A stretch of DNA of 64,000 nucleotides from assembly GCF_009905725.1 (NCBI RefSeq), contig NZ_JAAAKV010000002.1, forward strand, positions 1 through 64,000. The letters run 5' to 3'. The position numbers and the translations under genes are program-made. Shown here piece after piece: positions 53,194 to 61,664 of this stretch. Each line of letters opens with the position of its first letter. Within the stretch, counting starts at the first letter, position 1. This stretch comes from Emticicia sp. CRIBPO (GTDB lineage Bacteria; Bacteroidota; Bacteroidia; Cytophagales; Spirosomataceae). The notes under the pieces were generated by a model. It made no database searches and had not been told where the DNA came from. It saw only the letters and a list, made by a program, of their open reading frames with translations.

Positions 53194-54183
53194 TTATGCT
53201 AAAATATCTTCGATATTTTTCAATTCCGAGTCATCAAAAGCCAGATTATTCAGACTCTTAAGCGAATCCTGCAGCTGCGTTACCCTGCTGGCACCAATCA
53301 AAACAGAAGTCACCCTGCTGTCTTTCAATAACCACGCTAAGGCCATCTGAGCAAGCGTCTGTCCTCTTCCAACCGCAAGGTCATTCAACTTCCTGATTTT
53401 GGCAACTACCTCATCACTTACCTGGTCTTTTTGAAGGAATCCATGGTCTTTGGCAGCTCTTGAATCGGCCGGAATGCCTTTCAGGTATTTGTCGGTCAAT
53501 AAACCTTGTGCCAACGGAGAGAACGGAATACATCCCACACCATTTTCACCCAGAACATCCATCAAACCACCCTCAACCCATCTCTCAAACATAGAATATT
53601 TAGGCTGGTGAATCAGACAGGGAGTTCCCAGGCCTTTCAAAATACTGATGGCTTTGGCTGTATCTTCCGCACTGTAATTGGATACGCCTACATAAAGAGC
53701 CTTACCTTGTCTTACCATCAGGTCCAGGGCACCCATCGTTTCTTCAAGAGGAGTGTCAGGATCAGGACGGTGCGAATAGAAAATATCGAAATAATCAAGT
53801 CCCGTACGCTTGAGGCTCTGGTCAAGACTGGCAATCAGGTATTTTTTAGAACCCCATTCGCCGTAAGGCCCGGGCCACATATGATACCCTGCCTTGCTTG
53901 AGATAATCAGCTCGTCACGGTAAGGCAAAAAGTCTTTTTTCAGAATGGAGCCGAAGTTCTCTTCTGCCGAGCCCGGAGGGGGGCCATAATTATTGGCCAG
54001 GTCAAAATGCGTAATGCCCGCATCAAAGGCTACTTTTAATATATCGCGGTAATTTTCATAGACGTCTACTCCGCCGAAATTATGCCAAAGGCCTAAAGAA
54101 ATAGCCGGTAATTGTATTCCGCTTTTTCCGCAGCGACGGTAAGTCATGGAAGAATACCTTTCCGGATTTGCTAAATAAGTCAT
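53194..54183 (-). CDS. Aldo-keto reductase, YghZ/GAP-reductase type
   Basis: A 329-residue NADPH-dependent reductase. It has the tetrad Asp/Tyr in FDLANNYGPPPGSAEENFG (about 59-77), the Lys in LIISSKAGY (about 97) and the His in DIFYSHRPDPDTP (about 131). The long PPPGSAE insert and N-terminal YSSMTYRRCGKSGIQLPAI fit the YghZ (AKR14) group, which reduces L-glyceraldehyde 3-phosphate. It is followed 28 bp upstream by another aldo-keto reductase on the same strand. Confidence 0.92.
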   Translation of the reverse strand: MTYLANPERYSSMTYRRCGKSGIQLPAISLGLWHNFGGVDVYENYRDILKVAFDAGITHFDLANNYGPPPGSAEENFGSILKKDFLPYRDELIISSKAGYHMWPGPYGEWGSKKYLIASLDQSLKRTGLDYFDIFYSHRPDPDTPLEETMGALDLMVRQGKALYVGVSNYSAEDTAKAISILKGLGTPCLIHQPKYSMFERWVEGGLMDVLGENGVGCIPFSPLAQGLLTDKYLKGIPADSRAAKDHGFLQKDQVSDEVVAKIRKLNDLAVGRGQTLAQMALAWLLKDSRVTSVLIGASRVTQLQDSLKSLNNLAFDDSELKNIEDILA

Positions 54184-54211
54184 TGTTTATCAGTTTAATT
54201 TAAATGTTGAA

Positions 54212-55198
54212 TTACCACCAGTGATGTATCGTTGCCTTGAAATACTTGTCGTATATCTTCTTCACCCCATCCATTTCTGCTTCTGACAAAGGTGCCAGCT
54301 CCAGGGCATCAAAATTGGTTTTTACCTGGACTTCTCCTGACGCTCCCGGAATTACGCAGGAAACATCGGTAAACATCAGGATCCATTTAAGAGCGAGGGC
54401 CGCCAGCGGGGCATTCTCTCCAAAAAGCTCTTTTAGTTCTCCTACCGCTTGTAGTCCTGTTTCATAATCAATACCTGAAAAAGTCTCTCCTTTATCAAAT
54501 TTCTCCCCATTACGGTTGAACTGGCGGTGATCTCCTGCAGTAAAAACAGAACCGGTCGAAAATTTACCGGTAAGCAAGCCGCTGGCCAAAGGCACCCGGG
54601 CAATCACCCCGACATTCTTTTTGCGGGCCTGCTCAAAAAACAAGCCGGACGGCCGCTGCCTGAACATGTTAAAAATGATCTGGACAGAGGTCACATTATC
54701 AAATTCAATGCCTTTTAATCCCTCTTCCACTTTTTCAACACTGATTCCCAGGTTCTTTATCTTCCCTTCTTCTTTAAGCCTGTCAAACAACTCAAATATC
54801 TCAGGGCGGTAATACACCTGTGTCGGCGGACAGTGGAGCTGAATCAGGTCAATCGTTTCCAGGCCCATATTCTTCAGGCTACCTTCCACAAACTTTCTCA
54901 ATACATCCGGCTGATAGGCCTCACTGATATGCGGGCTCAGTTGCCGGCCGCACTTGGTAGCCACAAAAATCTCCTCCGATCTTGATTTTACAAATTTACC
55001 GACCGCTTTTTCACTTTCACCATCTCCGTAAACATCCGCCGTGTCTATAAAATTAACTCCGCCGTCTACGGCTTCGTTTAATATCCTTTCAGCCAGGTGG
55101 TGGTCGAATGGCTCTCCCCACTTTCCTCCTACCTGCCAGGTACCAAGGCTGATTTCTGATATTTTAAGTCCAGTTTTTCCTAAAAATCTGTAGTTCAT
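54212..55198 (-). CDS. Aldo-keto reductase
   Basis: A 328-residue TIM-barrel oxidoreductase. Catalytic Asp/Tyr in FIDTADVYGDGESEKAVG (about 50-67), Lys in VATKCGR (about 82) and His in LIQLHCPP (about 120). It belongs to the potassium-channel-beta/GSP69-like branch. The substrate is unknown. Stop and start spacing to the GH9 gene is 13 bp to its putative leader, and 28 bp separates it from the YghZ-like gene, so GH9 and both reductases form one leftward unit. Confidence 0.9.
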   Translation of the reverse strand: MNYRFLGKTGLKISEISLGTWQVGGKWGEPFDHHLAERILNEAVDGGVNFIDTADVYGDGESEKAVGKFVKSRSEEIFVATKCGRQLSPHISEAYQPDVLRKFVEGSLKNMGLETIDLIQLHCPPTQVYYRPEIFELFDRLKEEGKIKNLGISVEKVEEGLKGIEFDNVTSVQIIFNMFRQRPSGLFFEQARKKNVGVIARVPLASGLLTGKFSTGSVFTAGDHRQFNRNGEKFDKGETFSGIDYETGLQAVGELKELFGENAPLAALALKWILMFTDVSCVIPGASGEVQVKTNFDALELAPLSEAEMDGVKKIYDKYFKATIHHWW

Positions 55199-55199
55199 A

Positions 55200-56945
55200 T
55201 TATTTTTTATTAAGTGCCTCTATCGCAGCGGCTAAATAGGCCATAGGAGCATTCCAGTTGATCGCAATTTCATTTGAGGCATAGGAACAGTCATCGTCCG
55301 TAAAACACTCGTCCGGTACATCAGAAGTATAAGTGGTACACTTGTCCTGTTTACCGGGATTAGGCCCGCCGGAAAGCAAACCCGGAACGGGATCATTCAC
55401 CCCGTCAGCAATAGAAGGTCTGTGATGGGGATGCATGACTTTTTTAGAACCAAATCCGGTCAGGAAATTATACGCGGTACCGTTCCGGCCCATCAGGTAA
55501 TCCAGGTTATCAATGGCCTGATTGAGGTACAGCTCATTTTTTGTCAGCTGATAAGCCTGAATCAGGGCGACTCCCTGGTTGGCGGCTACAGAGCTGCTCC
55601 CCCAGCTGAAATCCCTGGCTATTTTACCCATGGGTGTATTAAGATAATGTTTTTCGGTATCCTTGGTCAGCCTGTCGGCCAGTTCGGTCACTTTTTTGAT
55701 CACCACCGGTATATCATTTTTTGCCGGCCCTTTACTCAGCTGGTCTTTAAACCTGGACATGGAATAGTAAGCCAAAGTCTGCACATTCGGCCAGGAGGGC
55801 ACATTCAGAAATACGTTGGGCGAAACTTTAATATCTTCATAATAAGTCTTGTCTCCGGTAGTAATCAATAACTCCGCCGCAGCCCAGCTCCATTCATCCA
55901 GGAAATTCTTATCACCATATCCCCCCGTCACAATTTTCGGGGCAAAGGTCTTATTCATTTCATCCTGGTTATATTCCAGGGCAGGGTTCTGTTTTGCCCA
56001 TTTCCAGGCCAGCTGAGAGGCTTTCAGACAGGAATCAGAAAGGCCGGGCAAAGCAGTTTCATAAGCCTTAAAAACCCTTGAGGCCTGTGCTGTAACCGCC
56101 GCAAAATCAAGAGCTGCGGCCGTTCCTTTCTGCACCACATATCTTTTATTCAGGGTTTCGTGGGGCATGATCATCCCGTCAAAACCCGGATTTGTCAGTT
56201 TGTTGTACACTCCCCCGTCTTCCGGGTCCTGCATGGTAAGCATCCAGCGTAAATTCCATAAAACCTCGTCCAGCAAATCAGGAATTTTATTGCCGCTCTC
56301 AGGGATATTCAAATCCAGGGTTTTCGAAAAAGCAGGAAAATCTTCGTACAAGGAGAGCAATGTCCCCATCGTAATACCCGAATTGACAATGTATTTGTTG
56401 TAATCACCGGCATCCAGCCAGCCTCCCGGACTGGAGATTTTCGTCCCCTCAGGCCGTTTTTCTGTAGCAGCAGAGCCGTGAATATAGACTTTGGTATCAG
56501 GATTCCCGGCGGGTCTGGCCCACTGTCCGGCATATTTGGCTTCCAGGGGTATGCCCAGTCTTTGGAAATAAAAGCCTTTTATGGAAGCTTTAGCTACTTC
56601 TTTATGGACTTCAGTCCTGATCTCAAAACTATAGGATTTACCCAGGGCAGGCACTTCGACATAGTAGGTACCCGCCTTTTTGACAGCGGAGAAATCAGCA
56701 ATTTTGGTGTACTTATCTGAAAACGGCGACTTTCTCTTTTCGCTCAGCTTACCTCTGAAAACCGTCTTGTTGTCTTTTTTTGATTTCACCGCAAAATTCA
56801 TGGCGTCCGAATTTACGATCACGGCCATTTTAGGTTTATCAGGATAAAAACCTACCTGGTTTATCAAAATTCTTTCTTGCGGAGACTGAGCAAAAACAGA
56901 TGAAAAACATAGAAAAAGCAGAACCGGACCTAGTACTTTTCGCAT
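55200..56945 (-). CDS. Glycoside hydrolase family 9
   Basis: A 581-residue exported enzyme with signal peptide ending near VFAQS. An N-terminal Ig-like CelD_N domain (about 20-105; ERILINQVGFYPDKPK) precedes the (alpha/alpha)6 catalytic domain (about 115-575). The catalytic aspartates lie in GGWLDAGDYNKY (about 175-186), the histidine segment is HPHHRPS, and the acid glutamate is in SNEIAINWNAP near the C-terminus. Targets are beta-1,4-glucans or mixed glucans. I chose ATG at 56945 over a TTG 18 bases upstream. It ends 1 bp before the aldo-keto reductase start. Confidence 0.92.
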   Translation of the reverse strand: MRKVLGPVLLFLCFSSVFAQSPQERILINQVGFYPDKPKMAVIVNSDAMNFAVKSKKDNKTVFRGKLSEKRKSPFSDKYTKIADFSAVKKAGTYYVEVPALGKSYSFEIRTEVHKEVAKASIKGFYFQRLGIPLEAKYAGQWARPAGNPDTKVYIHGSAATEKRPEGTKISSPGGWLDAGDYNKYIVNSGITMGTLLSLYEDFPAFSKTLDLNIPESGNKIPDLLDEVLWNLRWMLTMQDPEDGGVYNKLTNPGFDGMIMPHETLNKRYVVQKGTAAALDFAAVTAQASRVFKAYETALPGLSDSCLKASQLAWKWAKQNPALEYNQDEMNKTFAPKIVTGGYGDKNFLDEWSWAAAELLITTGDKTYYEDIKVSPNVFLNVPSWPNVQTLAYYSMSRFKDQLSKGPAKNDIPVVIKKVTELADRLTKDTEKHYLNTPMGKIARDFSWGSSSVAANQGVALIQAYQLTKNELYLNQAIDNLDYLMGRNGTAYNFLTGFGSKKVMHPHHRPSIADGVNDPVPGLLSGGPNPGKQDKCTTYTSDVPDECFTDDDCSYASNEIAINWNAPMAYLAAAIEALNKK

Positions 56946-57204
56946 GTAATTAATTATTTTCAAAACAAACTCCTGACTTTTGTACTCAAAATAAAATCCA
57001 AAAGAAAACCTCAGGATTCATCTGTGCCCGGTCAGAATAAGTATGTTTTAAGGATGAATAAATGTTTAACTGACAAATATAGCGAAGTAATCACAAAATG
57101 GCCGGAATATACGACACAGAATTCACTGAAAATATCAGAAAAATAATTATACCCTGCCGGAAAAAACTATTGTCATTTCAAGAGGCTTGAATTCTTCCGG
57201 ATTA

Positions 57205-57244
57205 TGACAATCTGTCAGCAATCTGCCGTTTGGAATGCCGTTTG
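57205..57244. promoter_or_regulatory. Operator-like repeats upstream of htpG
   Basis: In the 346-bp gap before htpG, TGACA-ATC-TGTCA at 57205-57217 forms a 5-3-5 palindrome, and TGCCGTTTG occurs twice in tandem at 57224-57232 and 57236-57244. Both lie 48-87 bases before the htpG ATG. A heat-shock regulator site is possible but not established. The rest of the gap shows nothing I can support. Confidence 0.35.
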
Positions 57245-57291
57245 ATAGTATCCGTCTGTTGAAGTTTCACAGTTTTAAAAAAATATATAAA

Positions 57292-59100
57292 ATGGTTACA
57301 GAAAAAGGTACGATTTCGATTAACACGGAGAACATTTTTCCTATAATTAAAAAATTCCTTTATTCAGACAATGAGATTTTTCTTCGCGAATTAGTCTCAA
57401 ACGCAGTTGACGCCACTCAAAAACTTAAAAAATTGTCTTCATTAGGACAATTTGACGGAGAACTGGGCGACCTTAAGATCAAGGTTTCTGTAGATAAAGA
57501 AAACAAAACCATCACTATCTCCGACAAAGGCCTCGGTATGACGGCTGACGAGATCAAAAAATACATCAACCAGATTGCTTTTTCTGGAGCCAAGGAGTTT
57601 TTGGAAAAATACAAAGACGAAAGTGACAAAACGCAGATCATCGGACAGTTTGGTCTGGGCTTCTATTCAGCCTACATGGTAGCCAAAGAGGTCGAAATCA
57701 TCACCAAATCGTACCAGGATGCTCCCGCAGCCCGCTGGATTTGTGACGGTAGTACGGCGTTCGAAATTTCTGAATCAGACAGAACCGAAAGAGGAACCGA
57801 TATCATTCTTCATATCGCTGAAGATTCTGAAGAGTTCCTCGAAGAATCAAAACTGGAGCAAATTCTTGAAAAATACGGCAAATTCCTTCCTGTAGAGATT
57901 GAATTCAACGAAAAAGTTATTAATAATCCGAACCCTGTCTGGGTTAAGCCTCCTTCTGAACTGACTGACGAAGACTACCTGGCTTTCTACAAAGAACTTT
58001 ACCCTTACGGTGAAGATCCTTTGTTCTGGATTCACCTGAACGTAGACTACCCTTTCAATCTGACAGGAGTACTGTACTTCCCTAAAATCAAAAAGGATTT
58101 CCAGCTTAACCGTGAGAAAATCCAGTTGTACAGCCGCCAGGTATTTATTACAGATGACGTAAAAGATGTTGTCCCTGAATTCCTTCAGTTGCTTCATGGG
58201 GTGATCGATTCACCGGACATTCCTTTGAACGTGTCGAGGAGTTATCTTCAGGCTGATGGCAATGTAAAAAGAATCAACTCGCACATCACTAAAAAAGTGG
58301 CTGATAAACTTCATGAACTTTTCAATAATGACAGAAAAGCATTTGAAGACAAATGGGAAAGTATCGGTCTGTTTGTTAAATACGGTGTTATTTCGGATGA
58401 GAAATTCTATGACAGGGCCAAGGACTTTATCTTACTGAAAAATGTTGATGATCAATATTTCACGATAGAAGAATATAAAACCAAACTGGAAGCCAATCAG
58501 AAAGACAAAGACGGCAACCTGGTAGGTTTGTATGCGAGTGACAAAGCCAAACAGGACGCTTACATCAGCGGAGCCAAAAAACGCGAATTTGATGTCATTA
58601 TCTTTGACGACGTGCTTGATTCTCACTTTATCAATACGATTGAATCTAAAATTGAGAAATTCAGCTTTAAACGTGTGGATGCAGACACCTTCGAAAAACT
58701 GATCGACAAAGGCCTTAAGTCGGAAAGTGTTCTGAGCGAAGATGAGAAGAAAAAAGTAGAAGAAACTTTCAAAGAACTGGTGGGGACCAACATCGTACAA
58801 ATTGAAGCTTTACCGACTGACGAACTTCCTGTGAGCATTGTCATGCCTGAGTTTATGCGTCGCTGGCAGGATATGTCCAAAGTGAACGGACAAGCCGGAA
58901 TGTTTGGTTCTATGCCGGTTACTTACAATCTTGTAGTGAACGGCAACCACCCGCTGATCGGCAAAATTGCCAACGAAGAAAATGAAGAGGTCAGAAAGAG
59001 TCTTTCCAAACAATTGCATGATCTGGCCTTATTGTCACAAGGCATGCTGAGCGGAAATGACCTGACCAGGTTTATCGAAAGAACTGTAGGGACACTATAA
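57292..59100 (+). CDS. htpG: Chaperone protein HtpG (Hsp90)
   Basis: A 602-residue cytosolic ATP-dependent chaperone. The GHKL ATPase domain (1-215) shows FLRELVSNAVDA (about 25-36), the ISDKGLGM lid segment and GQFGLGFYSAYMV (about 118-130). The middle domain has the QLNREKIQLYSRQVFI catalytic-loop region (about 275-290). The C-terminal dimerisation domain ends in LTRFIERTVGTL. The ATG at 57292 is the homologous start; an earlier in-frame ATG at 57235 adds an atypical stretch. It ends 1 bp before a perfect palindromic terminator. Confidence 0.97.
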   Translation: MVTEKGTISINTENIFPIIKKFLYSDNEIFLRELVSNAVDATQKLKKLSSLGQFDGELGDLKIKVSVDKENKTITISDKGLGMTADEIKKYINQIAFSGAKEFLEKYKDESDKTQIIGQFGLGFYSAYMVAKEVEIITKSYQDAPAARWICDGSTAFEISESDRTERGTDIILHIAEDSEEFLEESKLEQILEKYGKFLPVEIEFNEKVINNPNPVWVKPPSELTDEDYLAFYKELYPYGEDPLFWIHLNVDYPFNLTGVLYFPKIKKDFQLNREKIQLYSRQVFITDDVKDVVPEFLQLLHGVIDSPDIPLNVSRSYLQADGNVKRINSHITKKVADKLHELFNNDRKAFEDKWESIGLFVKYGVISDEKFYDRAKDFILLKNVDDQYFTIEEYKTKLEANQKDKDGNLVGLYASDKAKQDAYISGAKKREFDVIIFDDVLDSHFINTIESKIEKFSFKRVDADTFEKLIDKGLKSESVLSEDEKKKVEETFKELVGTNIVQIEALPTDELPVSIVMPEFMRRWQDMSKVNGQAGMFGSMPVTYNLVVNGNHPLIGKIANEENEEVRKSLSKQLHDLALLSQGMLSGNDLTRFIERTVGTL

Positions 59101-59101
59101 T

Positions 59102-59143
59102 TTTTGTGTGGGTTCGTGCCTCGAGGCACGAACCCACACAAAA
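59102..59143. terminator. Perfect 42-bp palindrome, bidirectional terminator
   Basis: The 42 bases are an exact inverted repeat with no loop: TTTTGTGTGGGTTCGTGCCTC followed immediately by its complement. It has T and A tracts at the ends, so it can terminate both htpG and the convergent doxX unit. Arm length and loop-free centre are unusual. Its core CGTGCCTCGA is shared with the hairpin at 53150. Confidence 0.88.
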
Positions 59144-59155
59144 TACAACAAAAAA

Positions 59156-59503
59156 TCAGATATAAAGATAAGCCCACCAGACCAGTACAAACTGAAGCGG
59201 AAGACGCCCCCATTTGATCCAGGCAGGGACTTTATGAAATCTTTCTGAAGTAGCCATGTAAACATTCGCCGGGAAAACAGCCACCAGCAAAAATATAATA
59301 CCATAAGCCGAAAAGCTCCTGGAAGGCTCAAACAACAAACCCACACCCAGCAGTACTTCTGCCAGCCCGCTTACCCAGACCGCCGTTTTATGAAAAGGAA
59401 AATAGGGCGGCATAATTTTCAGGTAAAACCCGGGATTGACAAAGTGATAAACTCCCGCAGCTATATAAAAAACCGCCATGATATAAAGAGGAATTTGCTC
59501 CAT
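59156..59503 (-). CDS. DoxX-family membrane protein
   Basis: A 115-residue integral membrane protein with four hydrophobic spans (about 4-22, 42-60, 66-85, 97-114). The opening MAVFYIAAGVYHFVNPGFYLKIMP is characteristic of DoxX-like proteins. Some members influence oxidative-stress defence or quinol-linked redox reactions; the role here is unknown. It starts one base after the stop of the response-regulator gene, so it belongs to the same transcript. Confidence 0.85.
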   Translation of the reverse strand: MEQIPLYIMAVFYIAAGVYHFVNPGFYLKIMPPYFPFHKTAVWVSGLAEVLLGVGLLFEPSRSFSAYGIIFLLVAVFPANVYMATSERFHKVPAWIKWGRLPLQFVLVWWAYLYI

Positions 59504-59504
59504 A

Positions 59505-60185
59505 TCAGCAGATAAATTTAAAACCTACACCGTGTACGTTCTCAATCTTGATATTAGGATCTCCCGAAAGCATTTTCCGGATACGCGTCACAAAAACATC
59601 CAGGCTTCTGCCCAGGAAATAATCGTCTCTGCCCCAGATGGCTGTCAGGATGTCTTCGCGTTTGATGACCTGGTTTTTTCTTTCACATAAGAATTTCAGC
59701 ACTTCCGCTTCCCTGTGAGTGAGTTTCTGTACATCAGATTTATGTGTCAGGGATAACTGTGAGAAACAGAAATCGTATTTCCCGCAGGAAAAATTATCAG
59801 AAGTATTGGTAGAATCCGAAATGGCGTTTCTTTTCAGAAAAACCTTGATCCTCAGAACGAGCTCGTCTATACTGAAGGGCTTTGTGATGTAGTCATCCCC
59901 CCCGATTTTAAGCCCGGCTATCTTATCTTCATGCAATGACTTGGCCGTAAGAAAAATGATAGGCACCTGCTGGTTCTGTACCCTGATTTTTTCAGCCAGT
60001 GAAAACCCGTCAAGCTCCGGAAGCATCACGTCTAACAGACATAAATCGAATTTCTCTTTTTTGAAACTTTTCCAGGCTTCTTTACCATCTGAAAAATGAA
60101 GAATTTCGAAACCTTCTTCTTCCAGGCTGTCCTTGGTCACAAACCCGAGGTTAGGATCATCTTCAACATACAAAATCTTGGCCAT
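59505..60185 (-). CDS. OmpR-family response regulator
   Basis: A 226-residue two-component regulator. The receiver domain (1-120) has E8-D9-D10, phosphoacceptor D52 in LCLLDVMLP and the ITKPFS lysine. The winged-helix DNA-binding domain (about 130-226) has LTHREAEVLKFLCER and the RSLDVFVTRIRKML recognition helix. It is 56 bp after the kinase stop on the same strand; its stop lies one base before the DoxX gene. The target genes are not visible. Confidence 0.95.
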   Translation of the reverse strand: MAKILYVEDDPNLGFVTKDSLEEEGFEILHFSDGKEAWKSFKKEKFDLCLLDVMLPELDGFSLAEKIRVQNQQVPIIFLTAKSLHEDKIAGLKIGGDDYITKPFSIDELVLRIKVFLKRNAISDSTNTSDNFSCGKYDFCFSQLSLTHKSDVQKLTHREAEVLKFLCERKNQVIKREDILTAIWGRDDYFLGRSLDVFVTRIRKMLSGDPNIKIENVHGVGFKFIC

Positions 60186-60241
60186 TATGCTCTATTAAAT
60201 TAAGGTTGTTTTTTGTTATTGCCTGTTCATTTTTACCGGAA

Positions 60242-61498
60242 TCAGGTGGACTGAGAAATCACAATCCTGAACGTTGTTCCCATATTGTATTCACTGTCCA
60301 CTTCAATGGTCCACTTGTGAGATTTCACGATCTCTTTGACATAACTGAGCCCCAGTCCGAAACCTTTTACGTTATGTAAATTACCGGTCGGAACCCTGTA
60401 AAACTTGTCGAAAATCTTAGATACGTATTCTCTGGGAATCCCGATGCCTTTATCAACGATTTCAAGAACCAGGTTGTTGCCTTCGTTTTTGGTGGTGATC
60501 GAAATATCCGGCGGTTTGGGCGAATACTTTACAGCGTTGTCTATCAAATTCCTTACCACATTCATCAGGTGCATCCTGTCTGCGTAAATACTGGTACGTT
60601 CTGCTTTAAGGTCCAGGCTCAGGCCGTCTTCCAGCTCAGCCCTCACCCCTTCTGTTACTTCGACGATCAGCGAATGGATTTCCTGCAATTGTATATCCAG
60701 CTCAATATTCCCTTTTCCTATTCTTGCAGTCGCCAAAACGGCCTCCACCTGGTTTTTCAGACGGTTATTCTCCTGCCTGATAATGTTTACGTATTTTTTG
60801 AGACGCTCAGGCTGGTCCAGTATTTTTTGCTGGGCCAGTACATCCGTAGCCACCCTTATGGTTGAAATAGGGGTCTGAAACTCATGCGTCATGTTATTGA
60901 TGAAGTCACGCTGCACTTCACTCAGCCTTTTCTGCTTCAGGATCACAAACATAGAATAACCAAAGAAAGCCGTAACGACCAGCGTAATAAAAGAGGATAT
61001 GATCCAGAAGTCCAGTTTACTGGTCAGATAGCTCTTTCTTTCGGGAAATTTAACCCCGAAATAGTTGAGAAACTTGTCTGTTTTCGGCAGAATAACCGGA
61101 TTTTTGGCATCGGCTTCATAATTGGCATTGATGAAGGCCCCGTAAACGATCTTGTCGGTATCACAGTCATAAATACCATATTCAAAATCCGTTTTCAGGT
61201 TATTTCTTTTGAATTCTTCTTTAAGATAATGCTCCAGGACCTGTTCGTCTAGAGGAGTTCGAAGGTTGACCACATAATAATCAGAGGAGTACTCGCTTAC
61301 CGGATTATCAATACTGGAAAGTTTGTAGGCTTTAGAGATGTGGTTGGCTACGTTACGAAGGGCTACCATGACGGTCTGTCGGAATTGCTGATTTTGAAGA
61401 TCGAAGGCACGCTTTACCCAATAGGCCTGTACAGCTATGATCCCGCTAATTGACAAAACGCCAAGCACAATTATTAGTCGAATGGTATTTCTGCTCAA
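60242..61498 (-). CDS. Sensor histidine kinase (HisKA type)
   Basis: A 418-residue membrane kinase, two spans (about 8-28 and 170-190) enclosing a ~140-residue periplasmic sensor domain. The H-box is MTHEFQTPISTI (about 207-218), with the usual HE(F/L)xTP histidine. HATPase_c shows NLIDNAVKY (N-box), VDKGIGIP (G1), GFGLGLSYV (G2) and GTTFRI. The start is TTG; no in-frame ATG with better context is visible. It is first in the kinase-regulator-DoxX unit and is divergent from the symporter. The signal is unknown. Confidence 0.93.
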   Translation of the reverse strand: MSRNTIRLIIVLGVLSISGIIAVQAYWVKRAFDLQNQQFRQTVMVALRNVANHISKAYKLSSIDNPVSEYSSDYYVVNLRTPLDEQVLEHYLKEEFKRNNLKTDFEYGIYDCDTDKIVYGAFINANYEADAKNPVILPKTDKFLNYFGVKFPERKSYLTSKLDFWIISSFITLVVTAFFGYSMFVILKQKRLSEVQRDFINNMTHEFQTPISTIRVATDVLAQQKILDQPERLKKYVNIIRQENNRLKNQVEAVLATARIGKGNIELDIQLQEIHSLIVEVTEGVRAELEDGLSLDLKAERTSIYADRMHLMNVVRNLIDNAVKYSPKPPDISITTKNEGNNLVLEIVDKGIGIPREYVSKIFDKFYRVPTGNLHNVKGFGLGLSYVKEIVKSHKWTIEVDSEYNMGTTFRIVISQST

Positions 61499-61664
61499 AA
61501 CAAAGTATTTTAGAGTGAATCTGGCTAAAATTTCATTTCAAAACTCTGAAATAAAGACAAATATAAGCTTATTTTTCTCCGGCCTAAAAAAAACCTTGAA
61601 ATAATCAACAATCTCCGCTTTATTTGTGGGTTTTAAAACTATCAATATTTAACCCTATATAATT

